NCBI GenBank assembly: GCA_031284925.1
Contig: JAITXE010000050.1
Span: forward strand, 1-39,151
Origin: Methanobrevibacter sp.
GTDB lineage: Archaea; Methanobacteriota; Methanobacteria; Methanobacteriales; Methanobacteriaceae
DNA length: 39,151 bases
Direction: 5' to 3'
The translations under genes and the position numbers were made by a program. Under the pieces are notes generated by a model that did not search any database, was not told the origin of the DNA, and was given only the letters and a program-made list of their open reading frames with translations. Each line of letters opens with the position of its first letter. Position 1 is the stretch's first letter. Positions 17,032-26,542 of the stretch are shown here, in pieces.

Positions 17032-17979
17032 CTATTTTTCATCAATTTCAATTACTTCTTCATCTTGTAACTCTTCTTCCTTATCAAAAACACCATAATT
17101 TTGACTAATATCCTTCATTATTAAATCAATTGTTGTAACAACATCAATATTTTCAATTACGGGGATATTGAATTTTCGTGCCTGAGTTTGGATAAAATTA
17201 TGGGTTTTTCTAATAGCATAAAAATTATCCATATATTTTTTTAAAGGTCTTCTTGCCCATAGTTGCCTACATCTTGAATAAAATCTCCCTTTATGAGTTT
17301 CTGCATCTGGAACTGTAAGGACAAACATCCTAACATTATGGTGTTTGGTTAATTCTTCAGTTATATAACCTGGAACAACATGAACTCCTTCAACAACTAT
17401 ACTTATACCTTCTTTAAGAGCTCTTTCAATAACAGCATCAATACCCACACATACAGTATCAACATGGTCTTTAAAACCTGCTAAAATTTCATCAATCTCT
17501 GGTGGAGGAGGTACTCTAAGACCTTTATAAGCACTGAAACTTGATTGATGTAAAACTGGACTTAAATCTTTTGAAACTATCTTACGCATTACTTCCCTAA
17601 TCATATCCGTACTAATTGTGTTTTTTATACCTAATCTATTAGCTATTTCAAAAGAAATTGATGATGTTCCAACTCCAGATGCACCACCAATTAAAATTAT
17701 TAATGGCTCTGAACATTTCTTTATCTGTCTCCATGAAACATATTTGACAGCTATTTCATGGTCCTCTTTTTCTAGATCTTTTAAAATCATACCTACAAGA
17801 TCATCACTAGTAATTAAACTAATATTATTATCCTTTAATTTAGAATGAATAGATGATGCAAATGAATATGCCTTATTTGGATCCATTTCTGCTCTTGTTA
17901 ATGATCTTGAAAGAACCCCTTTTGAAAAAGGTTCTTCATATACCCGATCCCCAATATTTCCTTGAACCATTATCTTCAT
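17032..17979 (-). CDS. pgk2: 2-phosphoglycerate kinase
   Basis: 315 residues from ATG 17979, with GGGTAAT upstream. The enzyme phosphorylates 2-phosphoglycerate to 2,3-bisphosphoglycerate, the precursor of cyclic 2,3-diphosphoglycerate, a phosphate-rich solute found in Methanobacteriales and a few other methanogens. The N-terminal 90 residues (with [18 protein letters not shown]) form an ATP-cone-like domain. The kinase domain starts with P-loop [10 protein letters not shown] (98-107), then [20 protein letters not shown] near 199, and [17 protein letters not shown] near 238. The acidic tail ([13 protein letters not shown]) is unusual. Length and architecture match the methanogen enzyme. The cyclic 2,3-diphosphoglycerate synthetase gene is not in the window. 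Confidence 0.92.
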   Translation of the reverse strand: MKIMVQGNIGDRVYEEPFSKGVLSRSLTRAEMDPNKAYSFASSIHSKLKDNNISLITSDDLVGMILKDLEKEDHEIAVKYVSWRQIKKCSEPLIILIGGASGVGTSSISFEIANRLGIKNTISTDMIREVMRKIVSKDLSPVLHQSSFSAYKGLRVPPPPEIDEILAGFKDHVDTVCVGIDAVIERALKEGISIVVEGVHVVPGYITEELTKHHNVRMFVLTVPDAETHKGRFYSRCRQLWARRPLKKYMDNFYAIRKTHNFIQTQARKFNIPVIENIDVVTTIDLIMKDISQNYGVFDKEEELQDEEVIEIDEK

Positions 17980-18439
17980 ATTAATTACCCTTAATATTAT
18001 CTAAGTTAATAAGTAAACTATTTGTTAATAATCACTTAATTATAATTCTCTCAGGAATTATTAATAATTAAAATAAATTAATAGTATATGTTATTAATGT
18101 TTAAATTTATTTTAAAATTTAATAAATAATTTACTCTATTATACCACAATTAAAAAATAATGAAAAATTAATAATTGAATTTTAAATGTGTTTTAGAATT
18201 AGAGAAATATTCTAAAATTTAACAAACTGTTAATTTACCCAAGTTTGGATTATTAAATAATAATAAAATTCTATTACATTAATAATCTTAAAATCAAGGT
18301 ATATAAATCTTTCTATTATTTTTTTTACCATAATATATTATAATTACTTGATAAAAATTTTTCTGATCTTATTTTGTTTTTTAAAGAAGCAAATTAAAGG
18401 GAGTTAGAATAATACTTTTTAATTGATAAAATAATTATT
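17980..18439. other. Intergenic region upstream of pgk2
   Basis: 460 bp of AT-rich DNA between pgk2 and the ThiS-like gene (both minus). A BRE/TATA-like GAAAGATTTATATACC on the minus strand ends near 18297 and could start a long pgk2 leader of roughly 290 bases. No RNA structure or open frame was recognised in it. Confidence 0.4.
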
Positions 18440-18634
18440 CTATCCTCCACCAACAAATACCACTATTTCATAAGAATCTTCATTATTTAAATCATGTTTA
18501 TTGTATGTATCTCGGGGTACTATTTTTCCATTACATTCTACAGCAACACGATTTAGATCATAATTTTGAGATTTTAAAAATTCTTCTAAACTTATTCCTT
18601 CTTGAAAATTAATTTCCTTACCATTTACTTTCAT
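18440..18634 (-). CDS. thiS: ThiS/MoaD-like sulfur carrier protein
   Basis: 64 residues from ATG 18634, preceded by GAGAGGGAT. Small beta-grasp protein: VNGKEINFQEGISLEEFL (about 3-20), VAVECNGKIVPR (31-42) and the C-terminal tail EIVVFVGGG. The exposed GG end is where an E1-like enzyme forms an acyl-adenylate and then a thiocarboxylate that donates sulfur. The NGKIVPR stretch is ThiS-like rather than MoaD-like, but in archaea such carriers also serve tRNA thiolation, so the thiamine role is not certain. One extra glycine lies after the usual GG. No thiF/moeB, thiG or thiH gene is adjacent. Confidence 0.8.
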   Translation of the reverse strand: MKVNGKEINFQEGISLEEFLKSQNYDLNRVAVECNGKIVPRDTYNKHDLNNEDSYEIVVFVGGG

Positions 18635-18719
18635 GAAATCCCTCTCATTTTAAATACTATTTAAAATTTATCTAATTATTATTTAACATATCATTTATAT
18701 TTTATCTATTTAAATAAAA

Positions 18720-20806
18720 TTATAATAACTTTCTTTCATAGTTTAATATTTTATCAATAGCCATACTTGAATCATGCCCATCTTTTAGATCATAGTAATG
18801 ACCATTTGAGATAACAGCTAATTCTAAGTTAAGATTTCTACCTTGTCTAATCTTTTTTTCAAAATCTATGATAATTGTATAAATTTTATCTTGGGCTAAC
18901 TCACGACCAATAGCTAAAACATCATTTATAGGGTTTCCAGTGATGTTTTTCAAATCACTCTTTTTAATTCCTACATTAGTCATACCATCAGAAAGTAGGA
19001 TAAGTATAGGGATAAAATCGCCTTTTCTTTTTTAAGAACATTATACCCCTTTTCTAATCCCGCAGCCATTGGTGTTGTTCCACCAACCGTGAAATCTTTT
19101 AAATTATCTAAAAAAGAAAAAGGTCTTTTTGTATTTGGGATAATGATTTCACTATCCCTACCCTTAAATCCAATAACAGTCAATTTATCCTTGTTTTTAT
19201 TAACATTTCTAATAATCTTATCTAATACACCTCTTATTTTATTTATCTTTTTTTCACTTGTCATTGATCCACTTATATCTATAACAATAACTATACTTGC
19301 TTTTGCTTTATGTTTTCTAATTTTAGCCCTTAAATCTTCTTTTTTAACATTAATGCTATCTTTACAATGAATTGATGCTGCTCTTAAAGTTGCATCAATA
19401 GATATATCCTTGTAATCATTTGAAAACTTTGTTTTAACATATTTTCCTTTTTCATTTTTTGAGTCAACATGCATTCCATAAGATTTTTCTTTTTCTCTTC
19501 CCCGCATAATAAGCATTTTACTAATATCTCGTTCCAGTACTTCTAAAGAAAATTCATCAATATTAATTTGGTTTTTTGGGTATTCAATTGTTAATTCATC
19601 CCCTTTATTTTCACTACCCTTACTCTCAAAGTTAGCAGCTGTTTGTGTTTGATTTTCTAGATCTTCACTATTTTCATTATTCTTATCACCCGTGCTTAAG
19701 TCCTTGTCCTTTTCACCATCATTTTTTCCATCATTACTTACCCCCACATCATTATCTGAATTTTCTTCATTATTAGATTCATTTTGTTGTTTTTCATCTC
19801 CCAATCCATTTTCCTTAGAATTACTATTATTTTGAAAAAAATCATCTATACAATTAGGATACTCACCTAAAACCAACTCAACTGCTTCAATTAGATTATC
19901 CAAACTTACTTTAGTACTGCCTTCAAATGCAGCTATTGTTTTTGAAGTTTTTAAAATAGCTATACTTTTTCTATGACCTTTTAAATTACCAGAAATTTTA
20001 GCTATTAATCTAATTAATTCATCATCTATTTTTACATTATCTAAAATAGCTATTGCCTTTTCCACTTTATCTTTAAGATTTAATTGCAATTTAAGAAATT
20101 TTTCTTTAAATAAGATAGGATCTTTTTCAAAATCTTGTATATGCTTCATTATTTGAATTCTTTGTTTAATCTCAGATATTCCTGTAATAGATATTTCTAG
20201 ACCAATTCTATCAGATAACTGTTTTCTAAGTTCCCCTTCTTCAGGATTCATAGTTCCAATTAAAACAAATTTAGATGGATGTTTAATAGCTACTGACTCT
20301 CTTTCAACAGTATTTACACCAAAAGCAGCTGAGTCCAAAAGTATATCTACAAGATTATCATCAAGAAGATTTATCTCATCCATATATAAAATATTATTAT
20401 GTGCATTTGCTAAGATTCCTGGTTCAAGTTGTTTTACTCCTTCTTTTAACCCTTTTTCTATATTTAAAGAACCCAGAACCCTATCTTCTGTGGCTCCAAG
20501 TGGAAGTTCAACTATTTTCATTGGTTTTTTAACAATCTCAATCTTATCTTCCTTTGTTTTATTGTGAAACTTGTATAATTCAAATTCATTATATTCCTTT
20601 TCACTAACGTTAAATGGAGAACTATCTACAATTTCTATCATGGGTAATATTTGAGTTAAAGCTCTAACAGCTGTTGTTTTTCCTGTTCCCCTATCTCCTT
20701 TAATTAAAACCCCTCCGATTGAAGGGTTAATAACATTTAATATCAATGCTTTCTTAAGTTTTTCCTGCCCCACAATAGCGGTAAATGGGAAAACATCCTT
20801 TTTCAT
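18720..20806 (-). CDS. chlD: ChlD-type metal chelatase subunit (AAA+ and VWA), frameshifted
   Basis: From ATG 20806 (AAGGGAT upstream) the frame runs 608 codons to 18980, ending in an unrelated tail. The true C-terminus lies in another frame (18720 to about 19020). One missing A in the run at 19023-19033 explains this: restored, it reads LKKEKGDF...[10 protein letters not shown] and gives about 695 residues, the family size. AAA+ domain: Walker [10 protein letters not shown] (37-45), Walker [12 protein letters not shown] near 140, and [15 protein letters not shown]. An Asn/Asp/Glu-rich linker (about 325-410) precedes the VWA domain, with MIDAS DISGS at 510-514 and the Asp of SDG after the frameshift. 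With CobN it would insert cobalt (or, in methanogens, possibly nickel) into tetrapyrroles. Frameshift may be sequencing error, mutation or programmed. Confidence 0.85.
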
Positions 20807-22028
20807 AATAATCCCTTACATTCCTGATATTTTCGTTAATCAATCCAATATTGTAAATATTTGTTTAATAATTTAAATATTAATATTCCTTTTTTATTAT
20901 TTATAATATTAAAGTACTCTAAAATATGGAGTGTGATTTTAAATTTTAAAAATCATTTTACTCAATAAATATGTCAGTTTATATGAAATTCATTGGTTTT
21001 TCATGAGCGATTTATTTTTGTTGGATAAGATTGGGAGATTTCTCTCCTAAGAACAGTTCATGTCACTTTCATGACAATTCGTTTAAGCATGTTTTTATCT
21101 TTCAGTGGGAAAATTTTATCTTAGAAGTTTTCAATGCTTTCGCCATGACATTGTAACTTAATCTACCTTTATACTAATTAATATCATTACAGTCATTATG
21201 TCTGGGAATGTGGACTTTTAGAACTTATATTCTGAAGTTTTTATCAGCTGCCCCCATAATTTTAATGATTAAGTCACATTTTATATTCATGTTATATGTC
21301 ATTGGAAATTCAGTGATATTTCCATTCACCCATTTAAGTGTCAATCCCCGTTCACAGTTCTTAATTCTAGATTTCATCTTATCTTTCGATTCCACTGGCA
21401 TTAACTTTCTTTTAAAATCCTCTATCCTCTAAAGAATTAGGCCTTTCTCACGATAGACTTACCCAAAATTATTTTTTTAGAACTTTAAAGGAATTAGCAT
21501 GTTAATCTCCTCTCAGATGCAAATGACTTAAATTCAGTCAATACAGCGACAAATATGTGGGTTGTGAATAATAAATATACCCAAAGTATCTATTTGCAAG
21601 ACAATAGTACCCCTTATGGTTATTGTATCCCACCTACTGTTTTTTTCTTACGATGCTTATAATTGTTCATTGATCATATCATTCTTCTATAACCTTTAAA
21701 TTCATGACTACTCTGAATTTAATTAGACATTTCCATCATACGACCTCCCAATTAATTACTTGATTAAGATTTTTTGGCGAGAAGTCCCAATAGAAAGGGG
21801 ATTAAAATAATTCTTGGATTATTTCACTGATTATTAAAGAATGGAGATCATATTCTATAGCATTTAAAAATGAAAAATCACACATGTAGTTTACAGTGAA
21901 TATAAACATGATGGTCTTGATAAAATTTTGCAAATGATGGTCAAAATTACAATATTTAAGTGCATTAGCGAAAATGAATACAGATATATAAGATTAATTA
22001 CATAAAATAAATTATATAGGTGATATTT
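20807..22028. other. 1.2-kb region of gene fragments
   Basis: No intact gene. On the minus strand a GGGAGGT site precedes ATG near 21740, but the frame stops after six codons. Another minus-strand frame near 21233-21412 stays open about 59 codons (MPVESKDKMKSRIKNCERG...). On the plus strand, 21515-21655 reads LLSDANDLNSVNTATNMWVV...YGYC in one frame without a start. Base use is less AT-skewed than in the surrounding gaps. This looks like one or two long-dead genes, possibly a transposase or surface protein; neither could be identified. Confidence 0.4.
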
Positions 22029-22592
22029 ATGGATGATAAAGATTTTAAAGAACAGTTAGCAAAAGTTGAGAAGTTCCATGGACATTTATGTGGTGGTATT
22101 TTAATGGGTACTAAGATGACCATGCATGCACTGGAATATTTGGGAATGAAGCTCAATGAAAAAAATAAAGATTTATTAGTTTTTGTTGAAATTGATAGAT
22201 GTATGGCTGATGCAGTTCAAATTGTATCTGGGTGTACAATAGGTAAAAGAACTCTTAAATTACTTGATTATGGTAGGTTCGCGGCTACTTTCTATAAGAT
22301 ATCTAGTGGAGAAGGAGTAAGAATTATAGATAATGATATTCAAAATCAAAATGAAGAGGAATCCAAGGAACATTTAATTAATCGTCTTAGCAACACCCCA
22401 AATGAAGAACTTTTCACGGTTCGTAGAGTGAAATTAAGACTAAAAAAATCCGATTTTCCTGGCAAAGATTTCAGTAAGATAAGATGCCCTATTTGTAATG
22501 AAATAGTAAAAGATGATAAGTATGTTGTAAGAAATGGTGTTGGTATTTGTAAAGCATGTGCTAAAGAATCGTACTATGAGTTCATTGATTAA
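22029..22592 (+). CDS. fmdE: FmdE-family protein (formylmethanofuran dehydrogenase subunit E-like)
   Basis: 187 residues from ATG 22029, with AGGTGAT four bases upstream; the in-frame GTG at 22020 overlaps the site. The FmdE domain has KFHGHLCGGILMGTKM (about 10-25), with the Gly-His-Leu-Cys metal-binding motif, then CMADAVQIVSGCTIGKRTLK with two further Cys. The C-terminus carries a treble-clef-like zinc ribbon, CPICNEIV...GICKACAKES. FmdE co-purifies with or is co-encoded with molybdenum formylmethanofuran dehydrogenase, the CO2-fixing first step of methanogenesis, but many FmdE paralogs stand alone with unknown roles. No other fmd/fwd gene is in the window, so the family name is safer than the exact function. 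Confidence 0.85.
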   Translation: MDDKDFKEQLAKVEKFHGHLCGGILMGTKMTMHALEYLGMKLNEKNKDLLVFVEIDRCMADAVQIVSGCTIGKRTLKLLDYGRFAATFYKISSGEGVRIIDNDIQNQNEEESKEHLINRLSNTPNEELFTVRRVKLRLKKSDFPGKDFSKIRCPICNEIVKDDKYVVRNGVGICKACAKESYYEFID

Positions 22593-22743
22593 GGTTTTAG
22601 ATTTATTTATTTAAATTCTAATTTTATTTATTCTAATTAAACTGATTAATATTTTATTTAATAAAATTATAATTCTATTATTGATATTCTAAATTATAAA
22701 AAAACTCTAAATTATAAAAAAAATATAATAATATAGTGATCTA

Positions 22744-23931
22744 ATGGTTCAAATTGCAATTACAGGAAAACCAAATGTGGGAAAGTCATCTTTTTTTAAC
22801 TGTGCTACTTCATCTGGCGTTGAAACTGCGAATTATCCTTTTACAACAATTGATGCTAATAAAGCAATGGCAAATGTTAAAGATGTTTGTCCTTGCAGTG
22901 AATTAGATATTGATTGTAATCCTAGAAATTCAAAGTGTATTGATGGTGTTAGGTATATACCCGTAGAACTTATTGATGTAGCTGGTCTTGTTCCAGGAGC
23001 TCATGAGGGTAAAGGATTAGGAAATAAGTTTTTAGATGAACTTAGACAAGCCAAAGTTTTTATACATATAATTGATGCATCTGGATCAACTGATGAGGAA
23101 GGCAGACCGGTTGAAGAAGGAAGTCATGACCCTATGGAAGATATTACATTTCTTGAAGAAGAGATTGTAATGTGGTTTTATGGGATATTAAAGAAAAATT
23201 GGTCAAAGTTAAGTAGAAAGATAAGTGCTGAAAAGTTAGATGTTTCTAAGGTTATATATGAACAATTATCAGGAACTGGAATAAAGATTGAAGATGTTGT
23301 TGAAGCAAAAAGAACAATAGATTCAGATCTTAGAAATTGGAGTGATGATGATATTAAATTATTGGTTAGAAATCTTCTTAAAATAGCTAAACCAATGTTA
23401 ATAGTAGCAAATAAAGCAGACCTTCCAAGTTCTAAAAAAAATATTGAAAGAATCAAAAAAGAATATCCTAATCTTATACCAGCATCTGCAGAATCTGAAT
23501 TAGCACTTATAAATGCAACTAAAAAGGATTTAATTGATTATAAACCTGGAGATAAGGATTTTACTATTTTAAAAGAAGATAAATTAAATGAGAATCAAAA
23601 AAAAGCATTAGAACATATAAAAGTTAATATCCTAGAAAAATATGGTGGGACAGGAGTGCAAACTGCTTTAAACGAGGCAATATTTAAATTATTAAATTTA
23701 ATCGTTGTTTACCCAGTAGAAGATCAACATAAATTCACAGACAATAAAGAAAATGTTCTCCCAGATGCTATTCTCATTGAAAAAGGCTCAACACCAAGAA
23801 ATTTAGCATACACAATTCATAGTGATATTGGAGATAAATTCATGCATGCAGTCGACGGGCGAAAGAATATTCGTGTTGGGAGTGACTATCAACTTTTAAA
23901 TGGGGATATTATAAGTATTATTACAAACTAA
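22744..23931 (+). CDS. ychF: YchF/Obg-related P-loop GTPase (archaeal, C-terminal TGS domain)
   Basis: 395 residues from ATG 22744, with GTGAT upstream. G1 GKPNVGKSS (8-16), switch region with [11 protein letters not shown] (about 30-40), G3 [17 protein letters not shown] near 78 (the DxAGLVxGAxxGxGLG signature of Obg/YchF), and G4 VANKADLP near 222. A helical insert follows G3. The last ~75 residues ([28 protein letters not shown]) form a TGS domain, usually RNA- or ribosome-associated. Archaeal members differ from bacterial YchF in having Cys-rich [19 protein letters not shown] (47-65) in the G domain. The G4 NKAD motif suggests GTP rather than the ATP preference of bacterial YchF. Likely a ribosome-linked translation factor. 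Confidence 0.88.
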   Translation: MVQIAITGKPNVGKSSFFNCATSSGVETANYPFTTIDANKAMANVKDVCPCSELDIDCNPRNSKCIDGVRYIPVELIDVAGLVPGAHEGKGLGNKFLDELRQAKVFIHIIDASGSTDEEGRPVEEGSHDPMEDITFLEEEIVMWFYGILKKNWSKLSRKISAEKLDVSKVIYEQLSGTGIKIEDVVEAKRTIDSDLRNWSDDDIKLLVRNLLKIAKPMLIVANKADLPSSKKNIERIKKEYPNLIPASAESELALINATKKDLIDYKPGDKDFTILKEDKLNENQKKALEHIKVNILEKYGGTGVQTALNEAIFKLLNLIVVYPVEDQHKFTDNKENVLPDAILIEKGSTPRNLAYTIHSDIGDKFMHAVDGRKNIRVGSDYQLLNGDIISIITN

Positions 23932-23943
23932 TATAAAATAATT

Positions 23944-25386
23944 TTAATCATCAATTAATTTATTAATTTTACTTTTAAATGCAAATAACATAATACCAAA
24001 TAGGATAGGTATTATGCCTAAAATTATAAAGTAGGCTATCTTATCTGCTTTATAAAACCATATAATCATAGATCCTATAGCTTGGGCTACAGATGAAGTT
24101 AAAAGATATAAACTCATAAATTCAGAATGGAATGCTTTTGGAGATACTTTAGATGTTAATGATAATCCAATTGGAGAAATTAATAATTCCGCTATCGTAA
24201 TAATAATCCTGAAAGATACTACCCAATATGAGTCAATTTTCCTCCCTCCAGCGAATATCAATGATAAGGCCAGTATTAAGAATGATATTCCTGCAAGCAA
24301 AAGACCTAAAACAAATTTATTTGTATCTGTTTTAATCATATTTTTTCGCCACATCACTGCAAAAATGGGGGTTAAACCAATGATCAATATGGGGTTCAAT
24401 GATTGAAACCATGCTGGAAGAATCCAGCCTAAAGAAACATTTGTATCAATAAACCATACTAAAACAGCTGAATTTTGATGGAATAGTATAAAAAATATTA
24501 CTGTCCCAATATATAAAGGGATATATGCAATTACGTTATTAATTTCTTTTTTATCCATTTTTTTAGAACGTAGTATTATGATGAAATATCCCATAATAAT
24601 TGAACAAACAAGAAATGAAATTAGAAATGTAATATTCTCAATATTTAAATATCCCAGAAGAATATCTAAATCTATAAAAGCAATAATGGCTAAAATAATT
24701 AATAAGAATATAAAAATAGCAACAATTGCTTTAATTAGTTTTTCTTTATCTTTTTTAAGTAAAGGCTTAGGAGGATGGAAAAATTCATCTTTTAGTCGCT
24801 TTTTTTGAGTTAAAAATATTAAAAGACCTGAAATCATTCCTATTGCAGCTAATAAAAACCCCACATGAAAATTATAAGCACTTGCTAAATATCCTACAAG
24901 TATGGGGGATATAAATCCGCCTATATTAATTCCTAAATAGAATATTGTGTAAGCTGAATCTTTTCTACTATCCTTTTTATCATAAAATAATCCAATCATA
25001 GTGGAAATGTTTGGTTTTAATAATCCTGTTCCAATTATAATAAATGTTAATGCTAAAAATAGGAAAGTTATTCCAGTAGATAAAGCTAAAACAACATGCC
25101 CTATTAATATTAAACCTCCACCATAAGCAACAGTTTTATAAGGACCAATCAAACGATCGCTAACAAACCCACCTAAAACTCCAGATAAATAAACTAAAGA
25201 TCCATAAGCAGCTACAATTTGAGTGGATAAAACTGGATCTAATCCAATCCCTCCTTCAGTAACTGAATAATACAAGTAATATAATAAGATAGCACTCATC
25301 CCAAAGTAACTAAATCTCTCCCAAAGTTCTGTAAAAGCCAAGGTTATTAATCCCGAAGGATGCCCAAAAATCAATTTTTTACTCAT
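23944..25386 (-). CDS. POT/PTR-family proton-dependent oligopeptide transporter
   Basis: 480 residues from ATG 25386 (MSKKLIFGHPSG); an ATG 12 codons earlier is in frame and neither has a strong ribosome binding site. About 12-14 membrane helices. The first helix has TELWERFSYFGMSAILLYYL, the PTR2 signature ExxERFxxxG used in proton coupling. The loop GGFVSDRLIGPYKTVAYGG and later FYLGINIGGFISPILVGYLA match the other POT motifs. It imports di- and tripeptides with protons. A complete POT transporter is unusual but not unknown in host-associated methanogens, where peptide uptake is plausible, and the family is chiefly bacterial, so horizontal origin is possible. It converges on ychF, 12 bp between ends. 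Confidence 0.88.
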   Translation of the reverse strand: MSKKLIFGHPSGLITLAFTELWERFSYFGMSAILLYYLYYSVTEGGIGLDPVLSTQIVAAYGSLVYLSGVLGGFVSDRLIGPYKTVAYGGGLILIGHVVLALSTGITFLFLALTFIIIGTGLLKPNISTMIGLFYDKKDSRKDSAYTIFYLGINIGGFISPILVGYLASAYNFHVGFLLAAIGMISGLLIFLTQKKRLKDEFFHPPKPLLKKDKEKLIKAIVAIFIFLLIILAIIAFIDLDILLGYLNIENITFLISFLVCSIIMGYFIIILRSKKMDKKEINNVIAYIPLYIGTVIFFILFHQNSAVLVWFIDTNVSLGWILPAWFQSLNPILIIGLTPIFAVMWRKNMIKTDTNKFVLGLLLAGISFLILALSLIFAGGRKIDSYWVVSFRIIITIAELLISPIGLSLTSKVSPKAFHSEFMSLYLLTSSVAQAIGSMIIWFYKADKIAYFIILGIIPILFGIMLFAFKSKINKLIDD

Positions 25387-25586
25387 TTTTATCAAATTTC
25401 TATCTTGATATAAGTGTATCATATATTTTAAAGTATTTTAATAACAGCCGTTATTTATAAATTCTTTTATATATAAATATTTACTAAAAAAAATTATTTA
25501 AAATTTATTATTATTGACATGAAAGTTAAACTATATAACAGCCTTAAAACAAACTAATGATAAAAATTTCCTCAGGAGTAAAAATC

Positions 25587-25966
25587 ATGAAAAGAATTTT
25601 AAGTTATTATTAATAACTATTTTAGCACTAAGTTGTATAAGTAACGTCAATAGTCAGAATTTTGGGAATTTCTGTAATTATACCCATGACAATCACACCA
25701 TTCAGTTTTTCGATAATACTGAGTCTGTTAGAGCTGGTATATAAGAAATCATTGACTCTGACGTATACTATTTAGATGCCCACGCCGTATCAGACACTTA
25801 TTGGTGGAAGATCAACGTAACTGGTGCAACAATAGTCAGTATAGTAAGACAAGAGCATGGTGCAGACCCAGATCATGGTACACCTAATACAAGTGTATGC
25901 TATAGGCCATATTTACTGTTTCTTGATGGCCAAGTATGGCATGGAGTGATTATGAATGACAACTAA
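25587..25966 (+). pseudogene. Small secreted-protein gene with frameshift and internal stop
   Basis: CAGGAGT lies shortly before ATG 25587, but MKRILSYY meets a stop after eight codons. The next frame continues the signal peptide, KLLLITILALSCISNVNSQ, and runs to 25966 with one internal TAA after SVRAGI. The protein would be about 125 residues with NHTIQFFDN, YWWKINVTGATIVSIV and a C-terminal WHGVIMNDN. One missing base at the start and one nonsense codon are enough to inactivate it. No match to the left-end secreted family was seen beyond size and signal. Confidence 0.65.
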
Positions 25967-26047
25967 ATATGAGAAATTAAATCAGATAAAAAAAATAAGA
26001 TTATTATAAAGAATATAATAATTAAATCCTACTTACAGGAGGATATT

Positions 26048-26441
26048 ATGAAAATAACAGATGAAAAGATATTTAAAATAGCATTGTTTACTATTGCTAT
26101 TGGAATAATGGGAATGATAATATTTGATGGAATTATTGAACCAAAAGAAGTCCCAATAAAAGAAATTAATAAAAGGATGGTTGGCGATAAAATAGCTATT
26201 AAAGGAGTTATAAAATCTATAAAACCCCCGTAAAAGGGAAATATCCAGTTTTTATTAGTTAATGATGGAACAGGAAAAATTAATGTAGTTATTTTTGAGA
26301 ATCTTCTTTTAAAATTTCAAAAGGGTGAAATAGATATAAATAGTTACAAAGGAAAAGGCAATGATTTATTGTTCTGTAACTGAATATAATTCAGCAATGG
26401 AGTTGGTTTTAGATAATTTAAATTCATGTGAAAATAATTAA
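26048..26441 (+). pseudogene. Membrane-anchored OB-fold protein gene, disrupted
   Basis: CAGGAGG precedes ATG 26048. Residues 1-61 give a single N-terminal membrane helix (IFKIALFTIAIGIMGMIIFDG) and the start of an OB-fold (VPIKEINKRMVGDKIAIKG), then an in-frame TAA at 26231. The OB-fold continues after it (FLLVNDGTGKINVVIFENLL) and shifts frame near 26355, ending with MIYCSVTEYNSAMELVL to 26441. The VNDGTGKIxVVIF pattern is typical of nucleic-acid-binding OB (tRNA_anti-type) domains. Two lesions imply a true pseudogene rather than a single read error. It lies 100 bp before glmM on the same strand. Confidence 0.7.
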
Positions 26442-26542
26442 ATAAGGAATTATTTATTCTAATAAATAAGAAAACTTTAATTATAACTTTAATAAATATA
26501 TTTAATAAGAATAATATTAATAAATCCATTAAGGTGATCATA

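Noticed and set aside
18720-18983. Separate 87-residue gene downstream of the chelatase gene
   Set aside because: It starts inside the VWA fold (SDGMTN) and its frame continues the chelatase sequence across a single missing base, so it is the C-terminus of that gene.
21208-21432. 74-residue plus-strand frame in the 1.2-kb relic region
   Set aside because: No ribosome binding site and no recognisable motif; the opposite strand over the same stretch has a comparably open frame, so neither is supported as a live gene.
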